From assembly GCF_002838065.1 (NCBI RefSeq), contig NZ_PIZU01000039.1, positions 1-40,957 of the forward strand: DNA of 40,957 bases, written 5' to 3'. Positions 17,207 to 25,597 of this stretch are shown piece after piece (position 1 is the first letter of the stretch; every line of letters begins with the position of its first letter). The translations under genes were made by a program, and so were the position numbers. A model generated the notes under the pieces. The model saw nothing but the letters and a program-made list of their open reading frames with translations, made no database searches and was not told the DNA's origin. Origin of the DNA: Mycobacterium hubeiense (GTDB lineage: Bacteria > Actinomycetota > Actinomycetes > Mycobacteriales > Mycobacteriaceae).

Positions 17207-18142
17207 TCAGCCGAAAACGACGGCCGCACCAACGGTTCCGATCCATGCCACCGCCAGCAACTGCAGCACGCGGTCGCGCAGCGCGATCTCTTCGGGCTCC
17301 CCGGCCATACCGCCGTCGACATCCACCGCGTAGCGCAGGATCGCGATTACAAACGGAATCATCGACACCACGAACCAAGAGGTGCCGCCGAAATCATCAC
17401 GTTCGAAGGCCCATAGCCCGTAGCACAACACTAACGCCGTCGCCGACATCGTCCACACGAAGCGCAGATAGGAGCTGGTGTAGCTCTCCAGCGATTTGCG
17501 GATCTTCGCGCCCGTCCTTTCGGCGAGCTGCAGCTCGGCATAGCGTTTTCCGGCCGCCATGAACAGCGAACCGAACGCCATCATCAGCAGGAACCATTGC
17601 GACAGTGGTACATTCGCGGCGACACCGCCGGCGATGGCGCGGATCAAGAAGCCGGACGAGACGATGCAGATGTCGATCACCGGTTGGTGCTTGAGTCCGA
17701 AGCAGTAGGCGAGCTGGATGGCGAGGTAGATGGCCATCACCAGGGCGAGGTTCGGGGTCACCAGCCACGAGATGGCAAGCGAGGCGACCGCCAGACCGAT
17801 CGCAAGCGTGTACGCCAGCCACTCGGGCACTACGCCCGCCGCGATCGGCCGGAACCGCTTCGTCGGATGGGCCCGGTCGGCTTCGACGTCACGCGCGTCA
17901 TTGATCAGATACACCGCCGACGCGCCGAGGCTGAACACGATGAACGCGAGAAGGACGTTGACCAGAACTTGGCGGTAGTCGTAGGCATACCTGTCGTCAC
18001 CGAGGGCGGCCACCGGCGCGGCGAAAACCAGCACGTTCTTGACCCACTGCCTGGGGCGTAGCGCTTTGACGATCCCCGAGGCCAGGTTCTTGGGCGGTCC
18101 TGCGACCGGGGCCGCTTCCTCACTCATGTGGGTTGTACTCAT
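17207..18142 (-). CDS. ubiA: Decaprenyl-phosphate phosphoribosyltransferase (UbiA family, DPPR synthase)
   Basis: A 311-residue polytopic UbiA-superfamily prenyltransferase. In mycobacteria it transfers phosphoribose from PRPP to decaprenyl phosphate, the first membrane step toward decaprenyl-phosphoryl-arabinose, the sole arabinose donor for arabinogalactan and lipoarabinomannan. The Mg-binding motif NDARDVEAD starts at Asn81, followed by the conserved HPTKRFRPIA; the second acidic region begins QPVIDICIVSSGFLIRA. About nine hydrophobic segments are visible. It lies between the PAP2 phosphatase and aftB, the Rv3806c position. A second ATG five codons in is also possible. Substitutions in this protein are associated with ethambutol resistance in M. 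tuberculosis (established knowledge). Confidence 0.96.
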   Translation of the reverse strand: MSTTHMSEEAAPVAGPPKNLASGIVKALRPRQWVKNVLVFAAPVAALGDDRYAYDYRQVLVNVLLAFIVFSLGASAVYLINDARDVEADRAHPTKRFRPIAAGVVPEWLAYTLAIGLAVASLAISWLVTPNLALVMAIYLAIQLAYCFGLKHQPVIDICIVSSGFLIRAIAGGVAANVPLSQWFLLMMAFGSLFMAAGKRYAELQLAERTGAKIRKSLESYTSSYLRFVWTMSATALVLCYGLWAFERDDFGGTSWFVVSMIPFVIAILRYAVDVDGGMAGEPEEIALRDRVLQLLAVAWIGTVGAAVVFG

Positions 18143-18178
18143 CCTTGTTCCGCTCCGTTGCGCTGCACTCGATGCCCA

Positions 18179-18700
18179 TCAGTGTGCCTCGGCCCGATCG
18201 GCGATGGTGCCCACCGCTTTGGCGACGACGGCCCCGACCGCGACGCCCGTCAACACGTCGCTGGGGTAATGCACGCCAAGTACCAACCGCGACAATGCCA
18301 TCGGTGGCACGAGGAAGACCGGCAGGGGCACGCCCGTGGTGCGGGCCAGCAACATCGACGCGGCGGTGGTCGACGTTGCGTGCGCCGACGGGAACGACAG
18401 CCGGCTGGGTGTGCCGACGTTGATGCGCACGGCCGGGTGATGTGGACGTTCCCGTCGCACCACACGTTTGATCAACACGGCGGCGGCGTGCGCCACGAGG
18501 GCCCCGACCCCCGCGGCCAACCAGGCCCGGCGGCGGCGCGGCTGCAGCAGCGCGCCGACGGTGGCGACGACGACCCAGCCGATGCTGTGCTCACCGAAAT
18601 GCGACAGGGCGCGCGCACCGGTGAGGACACCGGGCTTACCGGCCAGGGCCGACTGCACGGCCACCAACGCGGCTTCCTCACCGCGCGGGCTCTCAGGCAT
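18179..18700 (-). CDS. PAP2-family phosphatase (Rv3807c type)
   Basis: The 173-residue membrane protein carries the three phosphatidic-acid-phosphatase motifs: KRVVRRERP, PSAHA and SRLVLGVHYPSD. Its Rv3807c homologue is proposed to be the phosphatase that dephosphorylates decaprenyl-phosphoryl-phosphoribose after UbiA acts; that assignment is plausible from genome position but less firmly established than UbiA. I chose the ATG at 18700, inside the last codons of glfT2 (8-base overlap), rather than the longer frame that runs 146 bases into glfT2 and reads as Cys/Arg-rich out-of-frame sequence. Several hydrophobic helices fit a small integral membrane enzyme. Confidence 0.9.
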   Translation of the reverse strand: MPESPRGEEAALVAVQSALAGKPGVLTGARALSHFGEHSIGWVVVATVGALLQPRRRRAWLAAGVGALVAHAAAVLIKRVVRRERPHHPAVRINVGTPSRLSFPSAHATSTTAASMLLARTTGVPLPVFLVPPMALSRLVLGVHYPSDVLTGVAVGAVVAKAVGTIADRAEAH

Positions 18701-20606
18701 TGGCCGACTCGAGAAGCACCGTCTCCCACTTCTGCTTGCTGGAGAGCACCGGCAGAGCTTCGCGGTAGACCTTGCGCATCCGGTTGAACTTGCGGGCCAA
18801 CCGCAGCTGCTGGCGCAACGAGGCGCGCAGCAGCGCAAACATTCTCGCCCGATCCCGCTTGCGGTAGACCACGCCGCGACCGTCAGCAGTCGTCACAGTG
18901 ACCCCGTCGACCTTGCACAGCAAGAACCAGCGGGCGTCCTGGGTCGCGACATTGAGCTGGGGACGTTCGTGGTGTGCGGGCTTGTGCGCACGCAGCTGAT
19001 GGAGCACACCGCGACTGAGGCGGAATCCGATGGCGGGCAACGAAACCGGCGGCTTGTGGATCCTGGTCCGCTCCGAAGGCGCCGGCAACGCGGTGGCACC
19101 GGGCAGCACCACGGCGTCCGGGTACTCCTCGCGCATCTTGCGCACCTCGGGCAGTGCCGACTCCAGGATGGAGAAGATGTGCTCCGGCCCGGCGAGGAAG
19201 TCGGCCATAGCCTTGTTCTGGATGGCGACAGTCGAATACTCAAGGCAGAGAAGGTGTTTGATTGTCGCCTTGAAGTGGCTGGCGATCAGCCCGCGGATAC
19301 TGCCGTCCCAGTGCATGGCCGCCACCACGAGCCGGTTGCGCAAATGGAAGTACGCCTGCCAGTCGATGGCATCATCCTTGTCGCTCCACGCCATGTGCCA
19401 GATCGCCGCGCCGGGCAGTGTGACGGTGCCGTAGCCGTGTTCGGCGGCGCGCAAACCGTAATCGGCGTCGTCCCACTTGATGAACAGCGGCAGCGGCTGA
19501 CCCAGTTCCTCGGCCACCTGCCGCGGGATCATGCACATCCACCAGCCGTTGTAGTCGGCGTCGATGCGACGGTGCAGTAACTTGCTGCGATCTGACTCGT
19601 CGTTCAACGGGTACTTCGCGAAGTCGTGGTCGTACTCGGTGTACGGCGCCGCCGTCCACATGAAGTTCTCCCGGTCGACGACCTCGCCCATGATGTGCAG
19701 GTGTGACGGCTCCTGCATGTTGAGCATCTGGCCGCCGACCAGCGTCGGTGATTTGGCGAACCGGTTCATCGCCAGCGCCCGCAGGATCGAGTCGGGCTCG
19801 ATGCGAATGTCGTCGTCCATGAACAGGATCTGTTCACAGTCGGTGTTTTTCAGCGCCTCGTACATCACCCGGCTGTAGCCGCCGGAGCCACCGAGGTTGG
19901 GCTGATTGTGTATCGACAACCGGTTGCCCAGCGCGGCGGCGGCGTCGGCGAAGCCCGGGTGGTCGACCACCTTGTTGGCGCCCTGATCGGACACGATCAC
20001 CGCGCCGATCACCTGGTCTACCAACGGATCCGAGGTCAGCGCGGCCAGGGCGTTGACGCAGTCCGCCGGGCGGTTGAAGGTCGGGATGCCCACCGCGATA
20101 TTGGCCCGTCCCGGCGCCGGATGCGGCGCGTACCAGCCGGCGCTGTGCAGGGTGACCGCCGAGTCGGTGGTGATGTCGAACCAGATCCACCCGCCGTCCT
20201 CGAACGGTGACAGGTCGATCTCGAACTCGGTGACCGCGTGCTCCCCGCCGACCGGAGCGCCGCCCACGGTGATGCGGGCGCCGGTTGCCTTGGTGCGATA
20301 GACGTCGATTCGAGCGCTTCCGGTGAGCTCGACGCGCAACACCACCGAGTCCAGCGTCGACCAGCGCCGCCAGTAGCTGGCCGGGAACGCGTTGAAGTAG
20401 GTCGCAAACGACACCTCGGACTCGGCGCCGATCTCCAGCTCGGTGCGGCTGGGGGCGTGCGCACGCCGCGCGTTGGTGGTCGATTCCTCGATATAGAGCT
20501 TGCGGACGTCCAACGGCTCGCCGGGGCGCGGCAGGATGACCCTGGCCAGCAGACTGACCGCCCTGGATTCCCCGGCGTCCAGAGCGCCGGACGGGATGTC
20601 ACTCAT
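18693..20606 (-). CDS. glfT2: Bifunctional galactofuranosyltransferase GlfT2
   Basis: A 637-residue GT2-family enzyme, the same length as the M. tuberculosis protein. It polymerises the galactan of the cell wall from UDP-galactofuranose with alternating beta-1,5 and beta-1,6 links. The N-terminal beta-rich domain is followed by the GT-A domain beginning IAVGIPTFNRP. The metal-binding DDD is at residues 264-266 (FMDDDIRIEP), and the catalytic-base region is KWDDADYG, with the downstream IWHMAWSDKDD. The C-terminal helical part ends ALPVLSSKQKWE. Its ATG overlaps the glf stop by four bases and its end overlaps the phosphatase start, so glf, glfT2 and the phosphatase form one coupled unit. Confidence 0.97.
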   Translation of the reverse strand: MSDIPSGALDAGESRAVSLLARVILPRPGEPLDVRKLYIEESTTNARRAHAPSRTELEIGAESEVSFATYFNAFPASYWRRWSTLDSVVLRVELTGSARIDVYRTKATGARITVGGAPVGGEHAVTEFEIDLSPFEDGGWIWFDITTDSAVTLHSAGWYAPHPAPGRANIAVGIPTFNRPADCVNALAALTSDPLVDQVIGAVIVSDQGANKVVDHPGFADAAAALGNRLSIHNQPNLGGSGGYSRVMYEALKNTDCEQILFMDDDIRIEPDSILRALAMNRFAKSPTLVGGQMLNMQEPSHLHIMGEVVDRENFMWTAAPYTEYDHDFAKYPLNDESDRSKLLHRRIDADYNGWWMCMIPRQVAEELGQPLPLFIKWDDADYGLRAAEHGYGTVTLPGAAIWHMAWSDKDDAIDWQAYFHLRNRLVVAAMHWDGSIRGLIASHFKATIKHLLCLEYSTVAIQNKAMADFLAGPEHIFSILESALPEVRKMREEYPDAVVLPGATALPAPSERTRIHKPPVSLPAIGFRLSRGVLHQLRAHKPAHHERPQLNVATQDARWFLLCKVDGVTVTTADGRGVVYRKRDRARMFALLRASLRQQLRLARKFNRMRKVYREALPVLSSKQKWETVLLESANA

Positions 20607-21841
20607 GCTGTACTGCTTTCGTTTTCGTGGAGCGGCGCACCATCGCGCAGGTGCGGCGCAAGGACGTTCTCGTACATGTTCAGTGCGCTGGCGATCGCCA
20701 TGTGCATATCCAGGTACTGATAAGTGCCCAGCCGTCCGCCGAACAACACCTTGGCGGAAGCGGTTTCGGCTTTGGCCCGAGACCGGTAGGCGGCCAGCAG
20801 CTTGCGGTCGGCCTCGGTGTTGATCGGGTAGTAGGGCTCGTCATCGTCATCGGCGAAGCGCGAGTACTCCCGCATGATCACTGTCTTGTCCGTCGGGTAG
20901 TAGTCCCGCTCGGGATGGAAATGGCGGAATTCGTGGATGCGGGTGTACGGCACGTCGAGGTCGTTGTAGTTCATCACGGCGGTGCCCTGGAAATCTCCGG
21001 TGTCAACCACTTCGACTTCGAAATCCAGTGTGCGCCAACCGAGCCTGCCCTCGGCGTAGTCGAAGTAGCGGTCCAGCGGCCCGGTGTAAACCACTGGGGC
21101 GTCAGGGTTCGCAGCGCGAAGTTCGTTGCGCACCTCGAACCAGTCGGTGTTCAACCGCACCTCGATGCGGTCATCGGCGGCCATGTTCTCGAGCCAGGCG
21201 GTGTACCCGTCGACCGGTAGGCCCTCGTAGGTGTCGTTGAAGTACCGGTTGTCGAAGGTGTAGCGCACTGGCAGGCGATTGATGACGGCCGCAGGAAGCT
21301 CGACCGGATCGGTCTGCCACTGCTTGGCGGTGTAGCCCTTGACGAACGCCTCATAGAGCGGGCGCCCGATCAGCGAGATGGCCTTCTCCTCGAGGTTCTG
21401 CGCCTCTTCGGTCTTGATCTCGGCAGACTGCTCCTTGATCAGCTGGCGCGCCTCGTCAGGAGTGAAGTACTTGCCGAAGAATTGCGACACGAGGCCGAGG
21501 CCCATCGGGAATTGGTAGGCCTGCCCGTTGTGCATGGCATATACCCGGTGCTGATAGTTGGTGAACTCGGTGAACTGCCGCACGTAGTCCCACACCCGCT
21601 TGTTGGAGGTGTGGAACAGGTGCGCACCGTACTTGTGCACCTCGATACCGGTCTGCGGCTCCGGCTCGGAGTAGGCGTTGCCGCCGATGTGCGGGCGTCG
21701 TTCGATGACGAGAACGCGCTTGTCGAGCTGCGTCGCCACGCGCTCGGCGATCGTCAGGCCGAAAAATCCGGAACCGACGACGAAGAGGTCGAAATGACCG
21801 GTGCGCTGGCGCGCAGCGACCCCGGGAGATAAGGACGTCAT
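20603..21841 (-). CDS. glf: UDP-galactopyranose mutase
   Basis: A 412-residue FAD-dependent mutase that converts UDP-galactopyranose to UDP-galactofuranose, the substrate of GlfT2. The dinucleotide motif VVGSGFFGL begins at residue 21, followed by RRPHIGGNAY and the substrate region YGAHLFHTS. The conserved FTDRY-like stretch appears here as VYTGPLDRYFDYAEGRLGWR. The C-terminal GRLGTYQYLDMHMAI is also typical. The N-terminus is about ten residues longer than the M. tuberculosis protein as I remember it, so a downstream start is possible. It is the first gene of the minus-strand cluster, divergent from erp across a 192 bp gap. Confidence 0.96.
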   Translation of the reverse strand: MTSLSPGVAARQRTGHFDLFVVGSGFFGLTIAERVATQLDKRVLVIERRPHIGGNAYSEPEPQTGIEVHKYGAHLFHTSNKRVWDYVRQFTEFTNYQHRVYAMHNGQAYQFPMGLGLVSQFFGKYFTPDEARQLIKEQSAEIKTEEAQNLEEKAISLIGRPLYEAFVKGYTAKQWQTDPVELPAAVINRLPVRYTFDNRYFNDTYEGLPVDGYTAWLENMAADDRIEVRLNTDWFEVRNELRAANPDAPVVYTGPLDRYFDYAEGRLGWRTLDFEVEVVDTGDFQGTAVMNYNDLDVPYTRIHEFRHFHPERDYYPTDKTVIMREYSRFADDDDEPYYPINTEADRKLLAAYRSRAKAETASAKVLFGGRLGTYQYLDMHMAIASALNMYENVLAPHLRDGAPLHENESSTA

Positions 21842-22033
21842 CGGCAGTCAGGGTATCCGACCGAGCGCCCTCGACCCGAATCCGCTAACGCCTACAGGTC
21901 GCGATTAGCTCACAATTCCATATCGTCACTTCTACCTCACTAGTCACACCAGTAACGTCGTTGGCGTCGGCATTGAAGCCGCTGACACCGATATCGACCT
22001 ACCACACGTAGTCCATATATTGAGGAGACTTCC
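21842..22033. promoter_or_regulatory. Divergent glf / erp intergenic region
   Basis: The 192 bp between the divergent glf and erp starts must hold both promoters. It is clearly less GC-rich than the genes. TATATT at 22016-22021 on the plus strand is too near the erp start to be its -10 box unless the ribosome site is lost, so the actual promoter lies further upstream. No operator stands out. Confidence 0.5.
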
Positions 22034-22987
22034 GTGCCGAACCGACGTCGACGCAAGCTCTCGACAACCATGAGCGCGGTCGCCGCCCTGGCCGTCGCAA
22101 GTCCAGTTGCCGTGGTGGCCGTCTCCGGGCTGTCCACCGCGACCGCGCCTCAACAGCGCGAATTCGTCCAAGCCGCGATGGTCACCGACCTGCCTGGTGA
22201 GCTGCTGTCCGCACTGTCGCAGGGCCTGTCCCAGTTCGGCATTAACCTGCCGCCGATGCCGACCGGCCTGCTGGGCGGAACGGGTACCGGCCTCACCTCA
22301 CCCGGGCTGACCTCACCTGGCTTGACTTCACCTGGCCTGACCTCGCCGGGGCTGACCTCACCAGGCTTGACCTCGCCCGGCCTGACCACGCCGGGACTGA
22401 CGTCGCCTGATTTGACCACGCCCGGTCTCACCACGCCTGGTCTCACGTCGCCCAGTCTCACAGCACCCGGCCTGACCGACCCGGCCGCGGCCACACCGGG
22501 GTTGACCACACCCGGTGCCGTCGATGCGCCGGCGGCGGCCACCACCCCGAGCCTGACCGATCCCGGCTTGACCAACCCGGCGCTGACCAACCCGGCGCTG
22601 ACCAGCCCGGCCGGCGAAGCCCCCGGTCTGACCACGCCGCCCATTGGCGCCGACCCCGCGCTGGCCACCACGCCGATCTCGACCGGCGCGCTGCCGGCGC
22701 CCGGCGAGGTGCCGATCTCGGCGCCGCTCGGGGCGGATCCGGCATTGGGTACCTACCCGATCCTGGGCGATCCGGCACTCGCGGCACCGCCGGTGAGCAC
22801 CGGCGGCGGCGGGCTGATCGGCGAGCTGTCCAATGCCGCCAACCAGCTCGGCGCCGGCCAGGCGATCGACCTGCTCAAGGGCATGGTGATGCCGGCCATC
22901 ACGTCGGCGATCAAGTCCGGCACCACCCCGCCGGCACCGCCCGCACCGGCGGCGCCGCCGGCACCCGCTCCGGCCCCCGCGCCGTAG
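22034..22987 (+). CDS. erp: Exported repetitive protein Erp (PirG)
   Basis: This 317-residue secreted protein starts at a GTG preceded by GAGGAG. The basic N-terminus and hydrophobic core form a signal peptide ending about residue 33 (STATAP). A low-complexity centre of LTSPG-type pentapeptides follows, 13 in a row from residue 87, with more degenerate copies after. The C-terminal domain (GLIGELSNAANQLGAGQAID) is followed by a Pro/Ala-rich tail. This three-part layout is that of Erp/PirG, a surface protein needed for full virulence in M. tuberculosis and for normal envelope integrity in fast growers. It occupies the Rv3810 position, divergent from glf. The repeats vary widely between species. 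Confidence 0.95.
   Translation: MPNRRRRKLSTTMSAVAALAVASPVAVVAVSGLSTATAPQQREFVQAAMVTDLPGELLSALSQGLSQFGINLPPMPTGLLGGTGTGLTSPGLTSPGLTSPGLTSPGLTSPGLTSPGLTTPGLTSPDLTTPGLTTPGLTSPSLTAPGLTDPAAATPGLTTPGAVDAPAAATTPSLTDPGLTNPALTNPALTSPAGEAPGLTTPPIGADPALATTPISTGALPAPGEVPISAPLGADPALGTYPILGDPALAAPPVSTGGGGLIGELSNAANQLGAGQAIDLLKGMVMPAITSAIKSGTTPPAPPAPAAPPAPAPAPAP
22292..22486 (+). repeat. 15 bp tandem repeats encoding LTSPG pentapeptides in erp
   Basis: Thirteen consecutive 15 bp units encode LT(S/T/A/D)P(G/D/S/A). The first six translate identically but differ at third positions (for example ctgacc/ttgacc/ctcacc), so the array is selected or aged at the protein level rather than freshly duplicated. Number and order of such units vary between mycobacteria. 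Confidence 0.9.
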
Positions 22988-22998
22988 TCCTGTCACCG

Positions 22999-23043
22999 AA
23001 CGGCACCGCAGAGGTCAACCCTGGCAGCCTCTGCGGTGCCGTT
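22999..23043 (+). terminator. Perfect 16 bp hairpin after erp
   Basis: Arms AACGGCACCGCAGAGG (22999-23014) and CCTCTGCGGTGCCGTT (23028-23043) are perfect reverse complements around a 13-base loop, beginning 11 bp after the erp stop. A U tract is absent, as in many mycobacterial terminators. It separates erp from the amidase gene on the same strand. Confidence 0.85.
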
Positions 23044-23124
23044 GCAGGTTGGGACGGTCATTTAGTGCATCAATCTGCCGTGTCGAAACACTGGTAACAA
23101 CTGGCACATACGTAACATCAGCCC

Positions 23125-24738
23125 GTGCTGTGCCGACGTCCCGCGCCGTCGATCCTCTACACCGCGATCGCGGCCACAATCGTGATCCTGCCGTGGGCGG
23201 TCAACGGTCTGCCGGGCGAAGGTGACAAGCCCGCACCGGAGATGCCGCGGCTCGCACAGCAGCCGCTGGTCGGACTCGGCGGCGGCGAAACCATCCGGGA
23301 AATCCATCAGGACACGCCGTTCTCCATGGTGGCGCTGACGGCACCCGACCTCACCGGCACATCGGCTCGTATTCGCGCCAAGAAGGCCGACGGCACGTGG
23401 GGGCCCTGGTACGAAGCCGAGACCCTCGAAGGGGTCGGTCCTGAGGCGACCGAAGCGGGCGGACCGCGTGGCACCGAGCCGGTGTTCGTCGGCCGGACCA
23501 CCACGGTGCAGATCGCCGTCACCCGTCCCGCCGGCGCGCCCACGACGGAGGCGCCCCCGCAGTCGGATGAACCCAACCTGGGTTATGTGCCGGCCACGGT
23601 CGAGCAGCCGTTCGGGCAGAACCTCAACGCCGTGCTGATCAGCCCGCCGCAGGCGCCGATCGACACCACACCCATGCCGAACGCCGTCAACGCCCCCGGC
23701 GTGCCGCCCAACATCATCAGCCGCGCGCAATGGGGCGCCGACGAATCGCTGCGATGCGGAAATCCGCACTACGACAACGGAATCCGAGCCGGAGTGGTAC
23801 ACCATACGGCCGGTAGCAACGACTACGCGCCGGAGGATTCGGCGGGCATCGTGCGGTCGATATACGCCTACCACACCCAAACGTTGGGCTGGTGCGACCT
23901 TGCGTACAACGCACTGGTTGACAAGTACGGCCAGGTTTTCGAGGGCCGGGGTGGCGGAATGGACAAGCCGGTCAAGGGTTCTCACACGGGCGGGTTCAAC
24001 ACCAACACCTGGGGCGTGGCGATGCTCGGTAACTTCGACGTGGTGCCGCCGACGCCCATTCAGCTGCGCACCACCGGTCGGCTGCTGGGCTGGCGGCTGG
24101 GCTTGGACCGGGTCGATCCCCGCGGCACCGTCGTATTGACTTCTGCGGGTGGCTCATTCGCCAAGTTCCCGCGCGGTGCGACGCCGACATTCCCGTCGAT
24201 CTTCACCCACCGCGACGCTGGCATCACCGACTGCCCCGGCAACGCCGCCTACGCGGCCATGGACCAGATCCGCGACATCGCCGCCCGCTTCAACAAGCCG
24301 CCCGGACCGGAGGAGCTGGCCGAATCATTGCGTGGCGGCGCGATTTTCGCGCGCTGGGAGTCCATGGGCGGCATGAAGAGCCCGCTCGGCGCACCCACCT
24401 CGCCCGAGGCGGCGGGCGCAGGATCGACGCGCTACGTCACCTTTGAACACGGCGCGGTCTACTGGTCACCGGACAGCGGGGCCGAGCCCGTAACGGGCGC
24501 GATCTATCAGGCGTGGGGTTCGCTGGGCTTCGAACGCGGGGCTCTCGGACTACCGACCAGCGCGGAAATCCATGAGCCACTGTGGATCAAGCAGAACTTC
24601 CAGCACGGCACGCTGAACTTCGACCGGGAAAAGGGTACGGTGACCCGCGTCATCGACGGTGTGCCGGTGGAGCTGCCGCCCCCGCCGGACGATGCGGTGC
24701 CGGTGCAGCTCGAGCGGTTCACCCCCGTGACGCCGTAG
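23125..24738 (+). CDS. Secreted N-acetylmuramoyl-L-alanine amidase with LGFP repeats (Rv3811 type)
   Basis: A 537-residue exported protein with a signal-like hydrophobic segment at residues 10-24. The central amidase_2/PGRP domain (about 200-390) has the zinc ligands in VVHHTAGSN and in FTHRDAGITDCPG, plus DLAYNALVDKYGQVFEGR. Such enzymes cut the amide between muramic acid and the stem peptide. Two LGFP-type repeats follow (GAIFARWESMGGMKSPLG and GAIYQAWGSLGFERGALG), thought to help anchor to the envelope in mycolate bacteria. The GTG start has no evident Shine-Dalgarno; the transcript may be leaderless. In M. tuberculosis PE_PGRS62 follows this gene; here a convergent HAD gene ends 9 bp away. 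Confidence 0.93.
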   Translation: MLCRRPAPSILYTAIAATIVILPWAVNGLPGEGDKPAPEMPRLAQQPLVGLGGGETIREIHQDTPFSMVALTAPDLTGTSARIRAKKADGTWGPWYEAETLEGVGPEATEAGGPRGTEPVFVGRTTTVQIAVTRPAGAPTTEAPPQSDEPNLGYVPATVEQPFGQNLNAVLISPPQAPIDTTPMPNAVNAPGVPPNIISRAQWGADESLRCGNPHYDNGIRAGVVHHTAGSNDYAPEDSAGIVRSIYAYHTQTLGWCDLAYNALVDKYGQVFEGRGGGMDKPVKGSHTGGFNTNTWGVAMLGNFDVVPPTPIQLRTTGRLLGWRLGLDRVDPRGTVVLTSAGGSFAKFPRGATPTFPSIFTHRDAGITDCPGNAAYAAMDQIRDIAARFNKPPGPEELAESLRGGAIFARWESMGGMKSPLGAPTSPEAAGAGSTRYVTFEHGAVYWSPDSGAEPVTGAIYQAWGSLGFERGALGLPTSAEIHEPLWIKQNFQHGTLNFDREKGTVTRVIDGVPVELPPPPDDAVPVQLERFTPVTP

Positions 24739-24747
24739 CGGCGAGAG

Positions 24748-25563
24748 TCAGAGCCACCAGCGCTCGAGGACGCGCGCCAGGCCATCGTCGTTGTTGTCGG
24801 CGGTGACCTCATCGGCGGCCGCCATGGCTTCGGGATGAGCATTGCCCATCGCGACCCCGTGTCCGGACCACAGCAGCATCGGGATGTCGTTGGGCATATC
24901 GCCGAACGCAACGATGTCGTCGGCGGTCAGGCCCAACGGGCGAGCCAGCTCCTCCACCCCGGTGGCCTTGCTGATGCCCGACGGCACGACCTCGATCAGC
25001 CCGTTGTTGGTGGAGTAGGTGATATCGCCTTGCAGACCAACATGTTTGGCCAACACCGCCGCCATGTCGGCGCTGGCCGCGCCGGCCTTGCGGATGAGCA
25101 GCTTCACCGCGGGCGCGCTGAGCAGGTCTTCGACGGACACCTCGGTGTTGTCGGGGTTGAGCCACGCGTGCTCGTAGCCCGGCGAGCTGACGAACTGCGG
25201 CGTCGCGGCGTCATGGGCCGAGCTGCCCACCCGTTCCACGGCCAATCCGGCGCCGGGGATGACGCGGGTGGCGATCTCGGCGAGCTCGCCCAGAACATCG
25301 ACGGATAGCGTGCGGGCCGACACGATCCGGTCGGTGGCCGGGTCATAGATCACTGCGCCGTTGGCGCACACCGACATCGGCGCCAAACCGAGTTCGTCGA
25401 CGACCGGTTTGATCCATCGCGGCGGCCGACCGGTGGCGAGGACGAACTGCGCGCCGGAGTCGACGGCGGCATGCACGGCGGCGCGGGTGCGCGTGCTGAT
25501 CTTCTCGTCGTCGTCGAGCAGGGTGCCGTCTACATCACTGGCAATCATCGCGGGCAATGTCAT
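24748..25563 (-). CDS. HAD-superfamily Cof-type hydrolase (Rv3813c type)
   Basis: The 271-residue cytoplasmic protein belongs to the Cof/YbiV-like HAD phosphatases. Motif I is SDVDGTLLDDD (nucleophile Asp9 and acid Asp11), motif II the Thr/Ser in VLATGRPP, and motif IV VAFGDMPNDIPML. A C2-type cap lies between them. The substrate is probably a sugar or nucleotide phosphate but cannot be told from sequence. It is the last gene of a minus-strand run with the two acyltransferases (34 bp gap) and is convergent with the amidase gene. Confidence 0.9.
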   Translation of the reverse strand: MTLPAMIASDVDGTLLDDDEKISTRTRAAVHAAVDSGAQFVLATGRPPRWIKPVVDELGLAPMSVCANGAVIYDPATDRIVSARTLSVDVLGELAEIATRVIPGAGLAVERVGSSAHDAATPQFVSSPGYEHAWLNPDNTEVSVEDLLSAPAVKLLIRKAGAASADMAAVLAKHVGLQGDITYSTNNGLIEVVPSGISKATGVEELARPLGLTADDIVAFGDMPNDIPMLLWSGHGVAMGNAHPEAMAAADEVTADNNDDGLARVLERWWL

Positions 25564-25597
25564 CGCGGCTGCCCTGTGCCGCCGGTGTGGGGAGCCC

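Noticed and set aside
22016..22021. TATATT as the erp -10 box
   Set aside because: Transcription from it would start inside or after the GAGGAG ribosome site, which is otherwise well placed.
22292..22613. Regular short repeats as a possible CRISPR array
   Set aside because: The 15 bp units are contiguous, without spacers, in frame, and encode the LTSPG repeats of Erp.
23062..23985. 307-codon minus-strand frame opposite the amidase
   Set aside because: Opposite the signal peptide and zinc motifs of a clear amidase gene; no motif of its own.
24739..24747. Bidirectional terminator between the amidase and HAD genes
   Set aside because: Only 9 bp separate the convergent stops and no inverted repeat is visible across them.
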